From Glandiceps talaboti (lineage: Eukaryota > Hemichordata > Enteropneusta > Spengelidae): a stretch of 64,000 nucleotides of DNA. The DNA lies in assembly GCF_964340395.1 (NCBI RefSeq), contig NC_135566.1:2626501-2690500 (forward strand), in the 5' to 3' direction. The notes beneath the pieces are model-generated. The model did not search any database, was not told the origin of the DNA, and was given only the letters and a program-made list of their open reading frames with translations. A program made the translations under genes and the position numbers. Of the stretch, positions 48,986-62,467 are shown piece by piece (position 1 is the first letter of the stretch; each line of letters begins with the position of its first letter).

Positions 48986-49864
48986 CCTTAACTGTTCTGA
49001 AACTGTAAAAGTTTTTGTGTGTGCAAGATACTATCATCACTCATCACTCAGATTGACATTAAGTAAAATGTGAAGTTCACTTTCAGTTCATTACATCTGA
49101 AATTCAATTACTTTGTGGTTGATGTGACTAGACCTTAACAGCAAAGGTTATCATTGAAGTAAAAGAATATTTCCAGTTCTTCAGGATTTCAAAGCTAATA
49201 TAACCCGACCTAATGCAAACTTCATTAATGTACCTATCAGTGCACTCTGGGATCAGTGCACTACTACATTCAATAGCATATAGTACATTTTTGTCAAATT
49301 CTGTTGTATCAGGCAGTGTTGTCATGGTAGCGGTGAAGTCAACAGATTATTAAAAGAGGATATTTTTAATTTACTATCCATTTCCTAAGCCGATCATTTC
49401 GGTAATTTTAATATCCATGTATGGAATATCAAAATGTAATATAAAACCATTAAGTTCTTATTTGAGATTAAAAGAGTTCATAATTTATTTTCATGAATAC
49501 CTCACTTTGATTCAGATATTATCTTTTTCAATGAATTTCTGAGAAAAACCTTTTAAGTATATGATTGAATTTAAACAGAAATTAGGTGTGCCACACATTT
49601 CACTGAACATATTACATGTTAAATCACTTGAAAAGAAAAGAAAAGAAAAGACTCAGTGCAGTATTCGAGTATTTTCAAGTCAACAACATTTCAAAAGATT
49701 GGAACACTGACAGCCATATAGCCTTAATGTTCATATTTTAAAACTTTGTTAATGTGTACCTGTATGTTTAACAAATGAGAGAGACAACTCAGTGATTCAA
49801 ATTCTAGATCCACATATGTTTACATAAGACTGATGGTGACAACAAACTCATGACGGTCATGGGT

Positions 49865-50400
49865 AGGATTCAAGTTTCAATGTACGCTAATAACAGTGAA
49901 AGTGACAAAATATTTGCAATGAGTGACAAGTGATTCAAGTTTCAACATACGCTAAAAAAAGGGAATTTTAAGTGACAAAATATTTGCAATGAATGATGTA
50001 AACAATTATTCAAATTTCAATGTATGCTTAAAGTGCAGTGAAAGTGGTGAAATATACTTGCAATGAGTGATGCTAGAAAGAAATTATTGCAAGTAATATA
50101 TGCTGATAACAGTGAATTGGTGAAATGTCTTTTTTGTACTTTGCAATGAGTGACGGGGGGAAACAAGCAATTCAAGTTTCAATATACTGTTAGATGAATT
50201 AAGGTGACAGAATTAACTCACAGTGAGTAATAGAAACATGCCATTGAAGTGTCAATGTACACTTAGAAGATGATGAGAAATACAGATAGTTTTTCAATAA
50301 GAGATACGTACTGCAGATCTGAAGTTCCAGTGAATGCTTATAATCCTATATGCATGCAGTTACAGTGTAGGTGACAAAATTTTTTACCAACACTGTGAAT
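49865..50400. repeat. Degenerate minisatellite, period about 62-80 bp
   Basis: Seven or so copies around ATTCAAGTTTCAATGTACGC, CAGTGAAAGTGACAAAATAT and TTGCAATGAGTGA. The unit length drifts through indels. Confidence 0.8.
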
Positions 50401-51112
50401 CTCAGTGAGTAGTATTATGTGTTATGTACAATATCTTATTTAGCAATTCATGACCATATTATGGGAGGGGGGGGGGGGTTAATGAAGAAAACACAGCAGC
50501 TGAAGTTATATTGCAAATTCAAAACTAGATTCTTGACAACATTATGGTACATTTAGCTGTCCTTTTTCACTCTACCCCGGTATATATATAGTCACAGAAA
50601 GTGGGTGTGTGCAGTATTCAAGTACAAATCTGGTTGCTATAGCCCAGTAAATATTTCCTTAGACAAATGTTTGTGTGCTTTAAAAAAGAAACCAACAAGA
50701 TAGAAGAAAAGAATTGACCTGTTATTCTAAATTTGCTTGACCTGTATTGTTGTTATAAAGTCACAAAAGGTCACAGCTAGAGGCCTTTATTTCTTTCCAA
50801 CCCAAATATTATTCAGGTACGGATGCAGACTGTATTATGCCATAATAAATAGATAAAAGAGAGAACAAATACACCTTTTTGTTTCTGACAAAGGTTTCTT
50901 CTCTGAAAGCTGATTTTAATAGCACAGTGTGTACTTGATTGGATTGGAGGAAGAATACATATCTCAAGTTACATTTGTCAGAATCTTATAATACTGAGGG
51001 GCACTGTTAACTCATGGATGGTTCTTGTTATTGGTGTCTTAAATATTATTTGATATTGAAATTATATCTTTTATCATCATAATACCTAAAATATGTGTCT
51101 ATCCCACTCAAA

Positions 51113-51200
51113 GTTTAAAGTTTAAAGTTTATTTATTTTCTAAAGCGCCTTTTCTATTTATTAATATTCAAAAGTGCTGTACATAAAATAGATTTAAAAG
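51113..51200 (+). repeat. Possible SINE/LINE 3' end fragment
   Basis: AAAGTTTAAAGTTTAAAGTT followed by TTATTTATTTTCTAAAGCGCC and AAAAGTGCTGTACATAAAA. The TAAAGCGCC/GTGCTGTACA style is reminiscent of retroposon tails, but no second copy is in this window. Confidence 0.35.
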
Positions 51201-51578
51201 CATGGTAAAACAATATAATAAAGCTAAAAACAACAAATTGTGAATGAATCCTGGATATACAAAGGTGCTTTACCACTTACTGGTGGAGATCAATCAAACA
51301 ATGTATTCTGATACAATACAAATTTAAACTGACATTATGATGCAATGTTTAGAGTGTTAAAAACTTCATAAAATGTGAGTCTTGGGTAGCAAACTTCTCA
51401 AGTATGAATACTAAACCAACACTCATCATACTCCATCAATGTCAATTTGTTCTCTAAAAAGCTATTGTGTATTTATGTGACCCTTAAGGTGATAGCTGAT
51501 AATGGGTCCTCATTTATCAAGACTCCCTTTTGAAGTTATCGCCACAGTACATTGTACTATACAGGTGTGTTATTGCAG

Positions 51579-51657
51579 TCTCTCAACTATGACGTAAACA
51601 ACCTGCCAGAAGTTAAGTCAGGTGGAAAACTGCAAGTACAAAGAGATGATCATGCAG
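51579..51657 (+). CDS. Orphan exon-like segment, identity unknown
   Basis: A 79-bp segment between a good acceptor (TTATTGCAG) and donor (GTAATG). It is open in one frame, 26 residues starting SLNYDVNNLPEVKSGGKLQV and ending RDDHA, with polar coding-like composition. The entry phase (0) does not match the exit phase (2) of SHPK exon 1, and it does not resemble SHPK. It may be an exon of an unseen gene or chance. Confidence 0.25.
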
Positions 51658-51700
51658 GTAATGTGGACTAACAACTTTAATTCAAGGTGCACTCTACATA

Positions 51701-51812
51701 TTAGCATTTTCGCAAACCAGAGCTGTTATTTCTTCCATGACCCTGTGAAATAACGGACAGCACGTTTTGGACAGTGCCGTAAAAGAGGCCGTGGTTTGCG
51801 ACGATGCATAAT
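51701..51812. mobile_element. Small hairpin/MITE-like element
   Basis: Nested inverted repeats: TCGCAAACCA with TGGTTTGCGA (perfect 10 bp), and inside it GCTGTTATTTC with GAAATAACGGACAGC. Outer flanks GCATTTTC and GACGATGC also pair partly. GC-richer than surroundings. Confidence 0.55.
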
Positions 51813-52023
51813 AACCGTTGATTTAATTATGTGAAGTACTTAATATATGCTAAGATATACAAAGATTTACGTGATCAATGTTTACCAGGATTTCGTATTG
51901 TCACTTTGAAAATGTAAAGAAGAAAAGAATTTCAAGTAAATTATCTGTGTCAAAAGTTTGGATTGGTTTTAACCTCTCATGACCTGTACAACGATAGAAG
52001 TAAAGCACTTTCTGTATTGCTTC

Positions 52024-52171
52024 ACCAAAGTAAACCATTTTCTGCAATCATTTATAGCATTCATATCAAGTGTAAATGTATACTGTTTCAATTGGTTTAT
52101 TTACAAGCTTAGAATGTGGCCGTTTTTATGTGGTCAATTAAACAAATGAAACAGTTTAATAATACTTTTAC
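52024..52171. repeat. Inverted unit and hairpin at the head of the 69-bp array
   Basis: 52024-52074 is the reverse complement of the 69-bp unit (ACCAAAGTAAACCATTTTCT, TATAGCATTCATATCAAGTG). With CTGTTTCAATTGG...CAATTAAACAAATGAAACAG it makes an inverted repeat whose right arm runs into the first forward unit. Confidence 0.8.
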
Positions 52172-52936
52172 ACTTGATATGGATGCTATAAACAATTGTC
52201 GTACATACAGAAAACACTTTACTTTGGTGTTATGGGTTGTACGTACTTGATATGGAGGCTATAAACGATTGTGGTACATACAGAAAACACTTTACTTTGG
52301 TGTTATGGGTTGTACTTGATATGAATGCTATAAAATTATATGGTACATACAGAAAATGCTTTACTTTGGTGTTATGGGTTGTACTTGATATGGATGCTAT
52401 AAACAGTTGTGGTACATACAGAAAATGGTTTACTTTGGTGTTATGGGTTGTACTTGATATGGATGCTATAAATGATTGTGATACATACAGAACTTGCTTT
52501 ACTTTGGTGTTATGGGTTGTACTTGATATGGATGCTATAAAATTATGTGGTACATACAGAAAATGGTTTACTTTGGTGTTATGGGTTGTACTTGATATGG
52601 ATGCTATAAACAGTTGTGGTACATACAGAAAACGCTTTACTTTGGTGTTTTGGGTTGTACTTGATATGGATGCTATAAACAGTTGTGGTACATACAGAAA
52701 ACGCTTTACTTTGGTGTTATGGGTTGTACTTGATATGGATGCTATAAACAGTTGTGGTACATACAGAAAACGCTTTACTTTGGTGTTTTGGGTTGTACTT
52801 GATATGGATGCTATAAACAGTTGTGGTAAATACAGAAAACGCTTTACTTTGGTGTTATGGGTTGTACTTGATATGAATGCTATAAAATTATATGGTACAT
52901 ACAAAAAATGGTTTACTTTGGTGTTATGGGTTGTAT
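52172..52936. repeat. Minisatellite, 11 copies of a 69-bp unit
   Basis: The unit begins ACTTGATATGGATGCTATAA and includes GGTACATACAG and CTTTACTTTGGTGTTATGGG. The first copy carries a 4-bp insertion (73 bp); the next ten are 69 bp from 52245 on. Since 69 is 23 codons, one stop-free frame per strand spans the array (over 220 codons each). Copies differ by substitutions but hardly by indels. Confidence 0.97.
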
Positions 52937-55900
52937 AAGTGTCTTCCCTTACTGTGTGTCTTATTTATGATTATTTGCATCTTCAGTCAATCTGATTAAA
53001 ATCTGATGTAGATGTCGGCAAATCGTTCATTGTTATTATACCTCGGTATTTTTGCTGCAATTGACCTTCGTGATACATGTAACATTTTCGTTTTGATGGC
53101 CTCCTCTACGGCCATCAAGATGAAAACACAGTACGGCTTCTTTACAAGATTTCAAAGTTGAATAAGTTACCGGGGTGTAAATTTATCACTCAAAATCATA
53201 TATCAGTTGATAGCAGTAATCACTAAAAGTGTACTTAAGGCAAAAAAATGTCTGACTAGACTTTAAAAGCTGGCAAAAGTAATCTGGTACATGTGAAGAT
53301 GAAAAAAAAACAGTAAGCAAAAGTATTGTTGCAGTCACTTTATACAGTTGCTGCAATAATTAGTTATTCCATAAATTTCAATATTTTGTACTTTTAAAAA
53401 CTTTGTTATTTAATGTATGATTATATGCAGTATAATTCTGTACTAGTTTTTCATCCGTCAATTTACTCTACTCTGAAACCTCAATGTACCTACTAGAAGA
53501 AACGAGTTCTTTTTAATAAGATGATAGAAATTTGATACAATGTCTCAGTGGACTACTGATGCCTGTTTTAAATATAAAGGTCTACGGAATTAATGATATT
53601 ACCTGTCTGCAAATGACTACATGTAATTATCAACTCAGACAATTTCATATTATCCTTACTTTATGTAATTGAAATACAGAATTCATCACATGTGTAATTA
53701 TGACTTTGGCATGCTTCACTTGTGATGACATGCACTTTCTAATACTACATCTCATCATTTTGTATCTACATGTTCAAATTAGACTTTATTGAAATTCAAT
53801 GGACTGTCTGCCAAAGGCTTTAAATTCTTACACAGTGCTGAGATAAGAAAACTATGCATGCGATGCTGAAATATATACATTACAATTAAGCCTGATCTGC
53901 CACATGGTATAGAATACCAGTTTCCACAAAACTTGTAACTTTAATATCTGAATGCTTATAATATAGTCAGTTGAGCCTCAATACCATTGGTAGTATTTCT
54001 AGTTTAGTAACCTTTCAGAATACTCATGGCTGTCAAGGTTAAAATGTACATGTTTACAATAACTAGTATTACAGAAGTAACTTACAGTCATTATGCATAA
54101 CTTAAAGACTAATGTCATGCCAGCAAAACATGCCAATGTTAGAATATGTATACAACCAGTTGTGCTTCAATACCGTTGGCAGTATTTTTTACCTTTCATA
54201 ATACTGCAGCTGTCAAGGTCAAAATATCTTGATCTAACTTACAATTAGGTTGTATGTCCGACCTAAAGCATGCCAATGTCAGAATATGAAAACAATCAGT
54301 TGTGCTTCAATACCATTGGCAGTATTTCTAATTTAATTACCATAGTAACTCTTACTCAGATAGTACTTTTATTCTAATTAAGTAACTCATAAAAAGTGCA
54401 AAAGCTCATCATCAAAATCGCATCTGCAATAACTAAGTAATTAAGCAAATGCATAATTATAGTGTATGCAATAACTTTAAGTTAGTAATATTACGATATA
54501 GCATATAATTAATCTAGTGTCTCGATTAAAGACATGCCAATGTCAGACATGGCCAAATTAATTCTGTCTACTAAAATTCAAACACAGTATCATTCAAAAT
54601 AAATGAAAGATGTGTCAGCTAGAAGATAGTTCATTTTTGTCAATGGCATATTATCTTTGGCTCGATCTCCTTCAGATAATTTATTTTCATCAGAATTTAT
54701 ATTTAATATTTATTCATCTCTTCTGTATATATGTATATAATAAACAACATTTGACTACTACAGCAAGGACCTTGGCATCCTCTAAAAGCAAAATGGTAAT
54801 CTAAATTTAATGTTTTCAAAGTTTCACATACACACAATGTACTCACAAGTACATGACAGTACTTGTAAGTGAACTCGCTCAAATTCAAAACAACTTGATG
54901 TCACATTACTTATTGATGCAAATTGCAGTCTATTACGTACATTTACCATTATTTGTTACATAAGAGACACTAACATGGATAAAACTTTGACAAAGCAGTA
55001 GGCACAATGTTCAATCTACCTGACATCTCAAGGCAGTGTTTTGTTATGGGCAATTAAGTAGGTAAAATCTATCTGTCCTCTGGAGATATTTTTCTGCGGT
55101 TTCCTACCAGTGTTTTCTTAGGTACATTATCATCAAAGTAGGTATAAAATCTTCCAGAGTTCTGCAAGTATTTTTTCCACCATCAAAATCATATAGTAAA
55201 AGGTATGAAGTAATTATTAAATATATGCAAGATTTACACCATTTTCCCCTCTGTAATAATACTAAGTTCCCAAAGCTTAGCAAAAACACCGGTAACTACT
55301 TAAATACATTAAGGAGAACTTCAATAGTGCGTACTATCCTTGCCAAGGGGTGAATTCCATTATAATGTAAACACAATAAAGTCACTTTAATCATAGCATT
55401 ATAGCTTGACTTTATTACTTAGTATGTAAAACATATACAAGGTTGAACTACAAGGTCTGTTATTCAAAGAATGTGACATATGTTCATCAGTGATTAAAAA
55501 GTCATCCATATGACAAAAATGTGAAAGAATTCTTGAGCCTTCAAAAGAAATCCATAATTAAAAACATAATGAGGATGATGCCAATGGAGTTTTCAAATTT
55601 AGTATCGGATTACTGTTTATCTGTAACTGTGAATTCAATTATAAAATTTAATATAAATTGTTGTCCAAAGTTCCATACCCAAGGTAGAATAACTATAAGG
55701 GGAAGGGGAAGTTAATGTGATTTATTTAAGTAATATTGGGAGAGCTTCAGATTTCATATCCTGGTGAGGGAAATCTGAATGAATGACATCCTATTAGACA
55801 TTTTCATCGGTTTTATATTCAGTATAGTCATGTACATGTATAGATAGCTAGAGATCTGCTGAGGTTTGCTGGTTAATGATAATAGGGCATACCTTATTGG

Positions 55901-58404
55901 TGTTTATCATTGAGTTTATTTGCATATCAAGTTGTTACAGTGTATCCTTTGTTCTGCCATAATGATACAAAGCACTTGGTTGTTTGCATATAGAATCAGT
56001 TAATTTGCATAATTGGTTGATTTCAACTGTTTTCCATTTAGCAAATTTGTTGTGTTAACTTCAGAACTGATGAAATATCTGAAACAATTTAGCTGTGCTC
56101 AGAATATTGTGAGGACTGTGTGAATAGTAGTATTATTATGTAAATTAGCTAAAGACTAGTACAAACAATGTTGTATATTGACGAGATTGGAAACACATAT
56201 TGCAAGCATACTTTCATATTTTGGTGTATGATTGTTAGTCACTAACAATATATCAAGAGACATAATTTTTTCCCAGGGCCAGAATGAAATAACTAGCTAG
56301 AATGAACCTTGTGGATAGCTTCATGTTATACATTGCAATGCAGACTATAGATTACTTAGCTGTTTATCATGTATTAGCTGATATTTACCATATACCATAT
56401 TTACTATAAATATGTTTCCTTTGACATGTAAAAATCTAATAACATCAAATGTCAAAATATGTACAATCCCTGCATTACAAGCAGTTTTAATTGTAACTTA
56501 ATATTGCCATATTTCAATGAGCAAAGTACCAACAATTGCAAACATATGGCCATGACAGTTTGTGTAAGTTAGCAGATTGCAATTCAATAGAATCAAATGG
56601 CATACTTTTGAGGGTAAGAGCTGATATGAAATTGGAATATATACACTCATTAGACACATTCTCATGTACATTTAGTCACTTTTTTATAGTGCCGACTTTG
56701 CGCTGCCGCAAACACTGAACTATAATGTCATAAGGTTTGGTAAAGAATGCTGGGACAGTTTATGTAAATCAGAATTGTAAATCAACATTTGAAAAAATGT
56801 TGAACCCCCCCCCCCCCCCCCCCCCCCCAACACTTTGGAAGAGTATTTGAAAAATAGGAAATACGTAAAAACATGTATACATAAAAGTCTATAACCAAAA
56901 TTATTTAAGGTAGAACTCTTACATTACAACCTCACATTGAAATTTAGATGAAAATATTCACTTTATTATATCGTCATATACAAAAACAATGAACCAACAG
57001 ACTGTAGACTTCCAAAAATTAATTGATCTGACAAAGGTAGTCTGGACAGGAAGAAAGATTTTCAATCCCATGATGGTATTTTAGTTTCTGACCTTGCAGA
57101 TAATGTTAGTTTTGGGTATTATACAGTAGGTATAATATAATATTAATGCAAGCAGATTATTTGGCAAGTAATATTGGCTCCAAATTTAAATTTCTTGCCT
57201 CAAGCAGACTCAGAAAAATCGTAAATCGCATACTGTTCTATAGAAAATGATAAAATACTGTGTTTTCCTTCAGAGTTAGAAAAATATCCATTAGATTTCC
57301 ATGCATTTTATATATAGAGCTTTTAAAAACAATAACACCAAGTCTCTGCACTTATTTATGGGGTTTCCCAACAAAATTATAGTGAAATTATTGTAAATGT
57401 ATGAAATTTGACCAAATATTAAAATCTTGAGTTCTGAGATACTAAATGGTTTCAGGTTATATTAGGTGAAGACTTGTAACTAAGATAATAAAAGTCAATA
57501 CTATTACTCAACTGCATCATTGAACATCTTAAAAGTCAGATTATATTCAATTTGCTGTACAAGAGGTGGCCTAGTAATTACTATTGCTATAGACTGGATA
57601 TATATCAACCATTATCATTCATCACTGAGTATAATATAAAGTATGAACAATGGTTAAGTTCAGATAATAAAAAATATGACATTGCAAATCATATTTTTTG
57701 TATGATTTTTGTTTCATCTGGTTCATATACATTTTATGTATATTTTCAGAATCTTTATTTTCAAGTTATTAAGATAAAAATTCCCCATTCAAATATGTGA
57801 ATAGAAAACATGTATTAAATTTATACTTTATCAGCCTGTCCATAGTTTTACAGATTGTCTGTTTTATTTTATATTCCCTGAAAGGTTAGTTCCTTCCATT
57901 CTCCGCAAAAAAAAATTAACATTGATCCATAAATTATAATCAAGAAAATCTTGCATCTCAGGAGTCAATATATCACTTAATATATACATTAATATTTAAA
58001 ATAACAATTATTATTTATTTGACAGAGGTTGAAAAAACAACAACCAAATTTACATATCAAGTGAGGAAAATGAAATAATCAAGTATAAAACACATCGGCA
58101 ATGAGAAAAAATATATATATAAAAATAACGTTAAACTTCTGGCTGGACTAAAAAAATAGTTTGTTCAAACTAGTCGAGTTCGCGGCCCAAGGAAAACATA
58201 TACAGTAATATAATATACATGTAACATAAAACATAATAAATAACAGACCAAAACAAAAGCAAAACACACACACAAATGTATTCCAAATAACAACTATTCC
58301 AGTATTTGACATTTAGTTCTACTTTTGTCAGTCCAGTTGGCATGTGTTTTCACCTTTGCCACTAAGACTTAGGACGACTGATGGCAAAAAATGTGTACAA
58401 ACTC
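52937..58404. other. Gene-free AT-rich stretch
   Basis: No supported exons or RNA genes. It includes a small inverted repeat near 53090-53120 (GATGGCC...GGCCATC) and a C-run at 56803-56828. Short ORFs lack motifs. Confidence 0.55.
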
Positions 58405-58452
58405 TTAGTATTGATTGTGCATTTCAACATTGTCTTCATCTCCATCATTCAT
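58405..58452 (-). CDS. Possible terminal coding exon of an unidentified minus-strand gene
   Basis: After a CATTACAG acceptor the minus strand reads MNDGDEDNVEMHNQY then TAA. An acidic last exon of 15 codons is plausible, and a possible first coding exon with a GTAAGT donor lies at 63319-63295. No internal exons linking them were found, and no family is recognised. Confidence 0.25.
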   Translation of the reverse strand: MNDGDEDNVEMHNQY

Positions 58453-58662
58453 CTGTAATGGATAATTTAATAGATAGAACAGTTATAAATGCACCATGAA
58501 GTTTAGTTCATCAATCACTGCAATATTAGGAGTCAAACTAAAGATATATAATGACTTGAAGCTTTTCCCAGGACTCCAGTTGGTTTTAAAATACGATGAA
58601 AAGAGACACCTGTTACATGTTGATGATTACAGTGAGAAAGTATACATGTGGTGCTTCCCAAC

Positions 58663-58918
58663 CAATAGGGAACTTTGCAAACCCGCCATGTTGAATGTTG
58701 CATCATGGGAAATGTGATAACAGATACTTATGAATAGGTATTGTGAACAATACTGTTACATTGTTTTTAACCACATATATTGAATTCATAGTTACCCTGA
58801 CCATTGTGGGAGGGTTTTTTTCATCGGTAGCTCCAGATTAGGTATTACGATAACCACAGATAATCCCATAGTCCTTTGGATCTGAGCATGCTCAGTCTGG
58901 ATTGCAAGTTCCCTATTG
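58663..58918. mobile_element. MITE family D, copy 2 (intact termini)
   Basis: Ends are CAATAGGGAACTTTGCAA and TTGCAAGTTCCCTATTG, inverted repeats of 17-18 bp with one indel. A 3-bp AAC lies on both sides (58660-58662 and 58919-58921), possibly the target duplication. About 85% similar to 30643-30897. No ORF of note. Confidence 0.88.
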
Positions 58919-59394
58919 AACCCTTCTGAAGGTTAATTATAGCCACTAAATGGAAAAGTTGTACTATGACATAGATAGATGGATTTGAAAGAAAGACTGG
59001 ACATACAGACAACTATCATTACACTAGCCATCAAGAAATGAATATTTAAGCACTGACTATCAAGGGTAACAGACGCCACAAAGAAAACCCTTGAAGATAA
59101 GTCATGCCTTGGAGATTATTTTCAAATCATAGAGGTAGGGGTTATAAGTTTTATAATTTAATAGTTTCAGACATAATTCAGGTCATTACATTGCACTGAC
59201 ATTTATCAATATCTCAATTAAGTCATTGCAAGAGTTCACTTCTGATTTATGATGCAGTTCACATGTAGTTCAGATGAAGACAAGAAAGTTATAACTTGGA
59301 AGGTAATTATAATCATGTACTTGTATAAGGATACTGTTTGGAGTGGGATTGACTATTAACAAGACAGTTGGCATAGCAATGTAATTTAAGTCAT

Positions 59395-59445
59395 TCACAC
59401 AGACAGACACACACACACACACATACACACACAGACACAGACACA

Positions 59446-59480
<35 letters not shown>
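59395..59480. repeat. (CA)n / (ACAG) compound microsatellite
   Basis: CA dinucleotides with interspersed GACACA units, giving a false Cys/Val ORF on the minus strand. Confidence 0.96.
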
Positions 59481-59485
<5 letters not shown>

Positions 59486-59559
59486 AATTAAAATTAAATT
59501 GATATTAGAAGCATCAAACAAATGTTGTATCAATTACGAATACATTACAACAGAACCTC

Positions 59560-59645
59560 ATGACATATGAGTACAAGTGTGGCATACTCGGGTAAATTTG
59601 CACAAGTGCTTGCAGTGTTCTCTGTGCCCATACTTTCACGAGTCC
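59560..59645. repeat. Foldback family F, single-arm copy
   Basis: ACTCGGGTAAATTTGCACAA and TTGCAGTGTTCTCTGTGCCC match an arm of 46685-46799. The opposite arm is missing. Confidence 0.65.
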
Positions 59646-60378
59646 AGTCCAGGCCAAAAGCCCAGCCCTATGGCCCAACCCAATGGATAAGCCCAAAGGC
59701 TAAGCTCTGGAGCCAAATTAAGCCCAACAGCCCATCCTAGGTTTTAGGATATTTACTCTGTTCTAGGAAAGATGTGCACCAAACTTATTCAAAACAGCAC
59801 TATTAAAAGGTCAACAGAACATTTAAGAAGAAAATATAGATTGGGAAATTTTTCCAACGAATAATTTTGAAAGAGTCAATTTGGTCAATTGTGTACCTGT
59901 AGTCAGCCTCATTTATTATGTACACAGTGTAAGAAACTCCTTAAAAAGTAAGAGTTGAAAAGTTCAAGTCATAATTTTTCACAGCCAGACATTTGTTGCT
60001 TCATTGCTTGCAGGGGAAAATAACAGAGCATTTTGTTCCTTGGAATCATCAAATCAAGGAAAATTACTCCTGTTTGCATCCGGCAGTTCAAATCATACAG
60101 CAGTAGGAAACATCCTTCAATTGCCTAGAAATAACAAACTGTACTCATTATTCAAGTTGGAATCAGTCTAAATTAGGCCTCAGTTGCCATGGCAATATTT
60201 AATTTTGACAATGTGAATGTTGTATATGCATGTAGCTTGAAAAGGAAGGCTTGTTTTACAAGGCCAAAGTCATTTTTTAAGATCTTCAATTCAAATTGTT
60301 CTCGGCATGAAATTTAGCACCCAGTAGGCAAAAAAGCCTTAGGAAGAACTTGAGGCATGGGGCTCACCTGTCCATCCA

Positions 60379-60423
<45 letters not shown>

Positions 60424-60477
60424 GTCTGTCTGTCTGTCTGTCTGTCTCTCTGTCTGTCTCTCTGTCTCTCTGTCCGT
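60379..60477. repeat. (TGTC)n microsatellite
   Basis: About 24 tetranucleotide copies with a few TC and TG interruptions. Confidence 0.96.
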
Positions 60478-61257
60478 CTATCCGTGTCCACCCATATGAT
60501 ATTACTAACATATGCACCAACCAATTTCAATCAAACTTAGTACAAAGATGGTCTTAATGGCACTTATTATCACATTGCCAAAGTCTCATCCTGCCTGGCA
60601 AAAATGTGCACATTGTTATTTTTTTGTGTAAATGTCTAAAAAATAAATAAAGGTTAAATAGACATTCAACCAAAGGTGATAAGAAATAAGAAATAAACTG
60701 TGATTTGATAAAATATATTCATTGATAACCATCAATACTGACTTCAGGTAAGTTTCCTTGTAGTCCGTGAGAAATGACAAGTTCCTTTGATAGTTGGTCC
60801 ACCCAGTACAAATTGTTAACACAATTAAATTGATTGATTTTAGCAGTCTTTCCACTTTAACTAAGCAAGGGGTAACTTAGGGATAATTGGACTGAGAGAA
60901 TAAGTATGTGAGAGTGGTGTATAAAACCTACAGTATAACTATGAACAATTAGGAGAGTAGGTATAACCTTCAATAACCTGTATTTTAAACGTTCCCCACA
61001 TGACATTGGTATATGTTTGAATTTGAAATTTAGTTTTATATTATCTGTACAAATGAGTTTATAGTTACTTCCTTTCATCTGTATGAAATTTTTATCGATA
61101 TTTTACATTTCAACATATGGAAGGATAAAATAGATAAAAATGAACCATCTTGGAATGAGTTATAAATTTCCAAGGTGATAAGTCTGAGCTTGTCCTCTCA
61201 GTTCAAAGTGGTGAATGATCTCAGGGAAGGAAAATCATTTATTTATATTGAACTCCC

Positions 61258-61259
61258 CT

Positions 61260-61308
<49 letters not shown>

Positions 61309-61664
61309 GACACAGACACACACAGACACACAGACAGACACACACATACATACATACATACACACACATACATACATACACACACATACATACATACATA
61401 CATACACACACACATACATACATATATACAGACACACACATACATACATACATACATACATACATACATACATACATACACACCTACATACACACACATA
61501 CATACATACATACATACATACATACATACATACACACAGACACATACACACAGATCTACACACACACACACACATACATACATACATACATACATACACA
61601 CACACACAGACGCACAGATCTACACACACACACAAACACACCACCACCACCACCACCACCACCC
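61258..61664. repeat. Compound (CA)n/(CATA)n/(CAC)n array, about 400 bp
   Basis: Blocks of CA, CAGA, CATA and CACACATA alternate and end in a CAC run. It is the longest simple-sequence tract here and yields several overlapping false ORFs. Confidence 0.97.
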
Positions 61665-62012
61665 CTTTATACATGTATATAACATTTGAGTTAATACTGT
61701 GATCTCATTTTTAAAATGAATGTTTATTTTCTATTTTGCTGAAGTGTGCATGCATGCTGACCTTAGTAAGGATAATCAAATCATTTCAGCATCGTATAGA
61801 TTTGATATAATTCAATAGTTTTTGGACCGTTCATTCAGCCTGACTATATAGATATCAAACTAATCAGTGCCATCAACAATATTGTAGACATATCATATAA
61901 CTATTAAAATGAATGAACCTTTCACATTGAAATTTTAGTATATCTTTCAAAATTTAACAGAAACTGATCAAAAGTTACAACAACTGGTCCATAAAAGAAA
62001 TTTCTACCAACC

Positions 62013-62467
62013 TGAGGGCTCAAAATAATGACAGATAATTTCTTCCCCATTGGACAAGTAGAATAAAAATCATTTGTCCAAATCAGAAAGTACTGATGTC
62101 CACAAAGTAGATTTTTTGTAAATTTTATTGAAATGTTTTATTGAGATGTCCATTTTGATCAATTTTTGTCACCAAACTAGTTGCCATAACGTTACTTCCT
62201 GTTTGAGTAAACTCAGAAAATCTTAGCAGACTAATCATTTGTGTGCTTCCATTCATATATTAAAATATCACATTGAAAGTTTCTACAGGTACAGGAATTT
62301 TTTAGCTCTAGTTAAATTTAAGAATGAGTGACTCGAGGTTTTAAAATAAAAAAAAAAACGAGAAATTCTACTAGTCCATTGGGACAAGTACTTTCTAAAA
62401 CCCCTTGCCCAATGCTTCATATCACTTGCCCAACAGGACCAGTAAAATGCCCTTACTTTGAGCCCTG
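62013..62467. mobile_element. hAT-like non-autonomous element
   Basis: Ends are TGAGGGCTCAAAATAA and TTACTTTGAGCCCTG, inverted repeats. The interior has ACTTGCCCAA and TTGGACAAGTAGAAT / AGTCCATTGGGACAAGTA blocks. The CAGGGCTC(A/G)AA terminus is common among hAT elements of animals. The target duplication is not clean. Confidence 0.6.

Larger units (their letters stand above)
45061..51578. other. Gene-free, minisatellite-rich stretch
   Basis: No supported exons. It holds three degenerate tandem arrays (45700-46245, 48490-48985, 49865-50400), a foldback element (46685-46799) and a poly-A tract near 47421. Confidence 0.55.
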
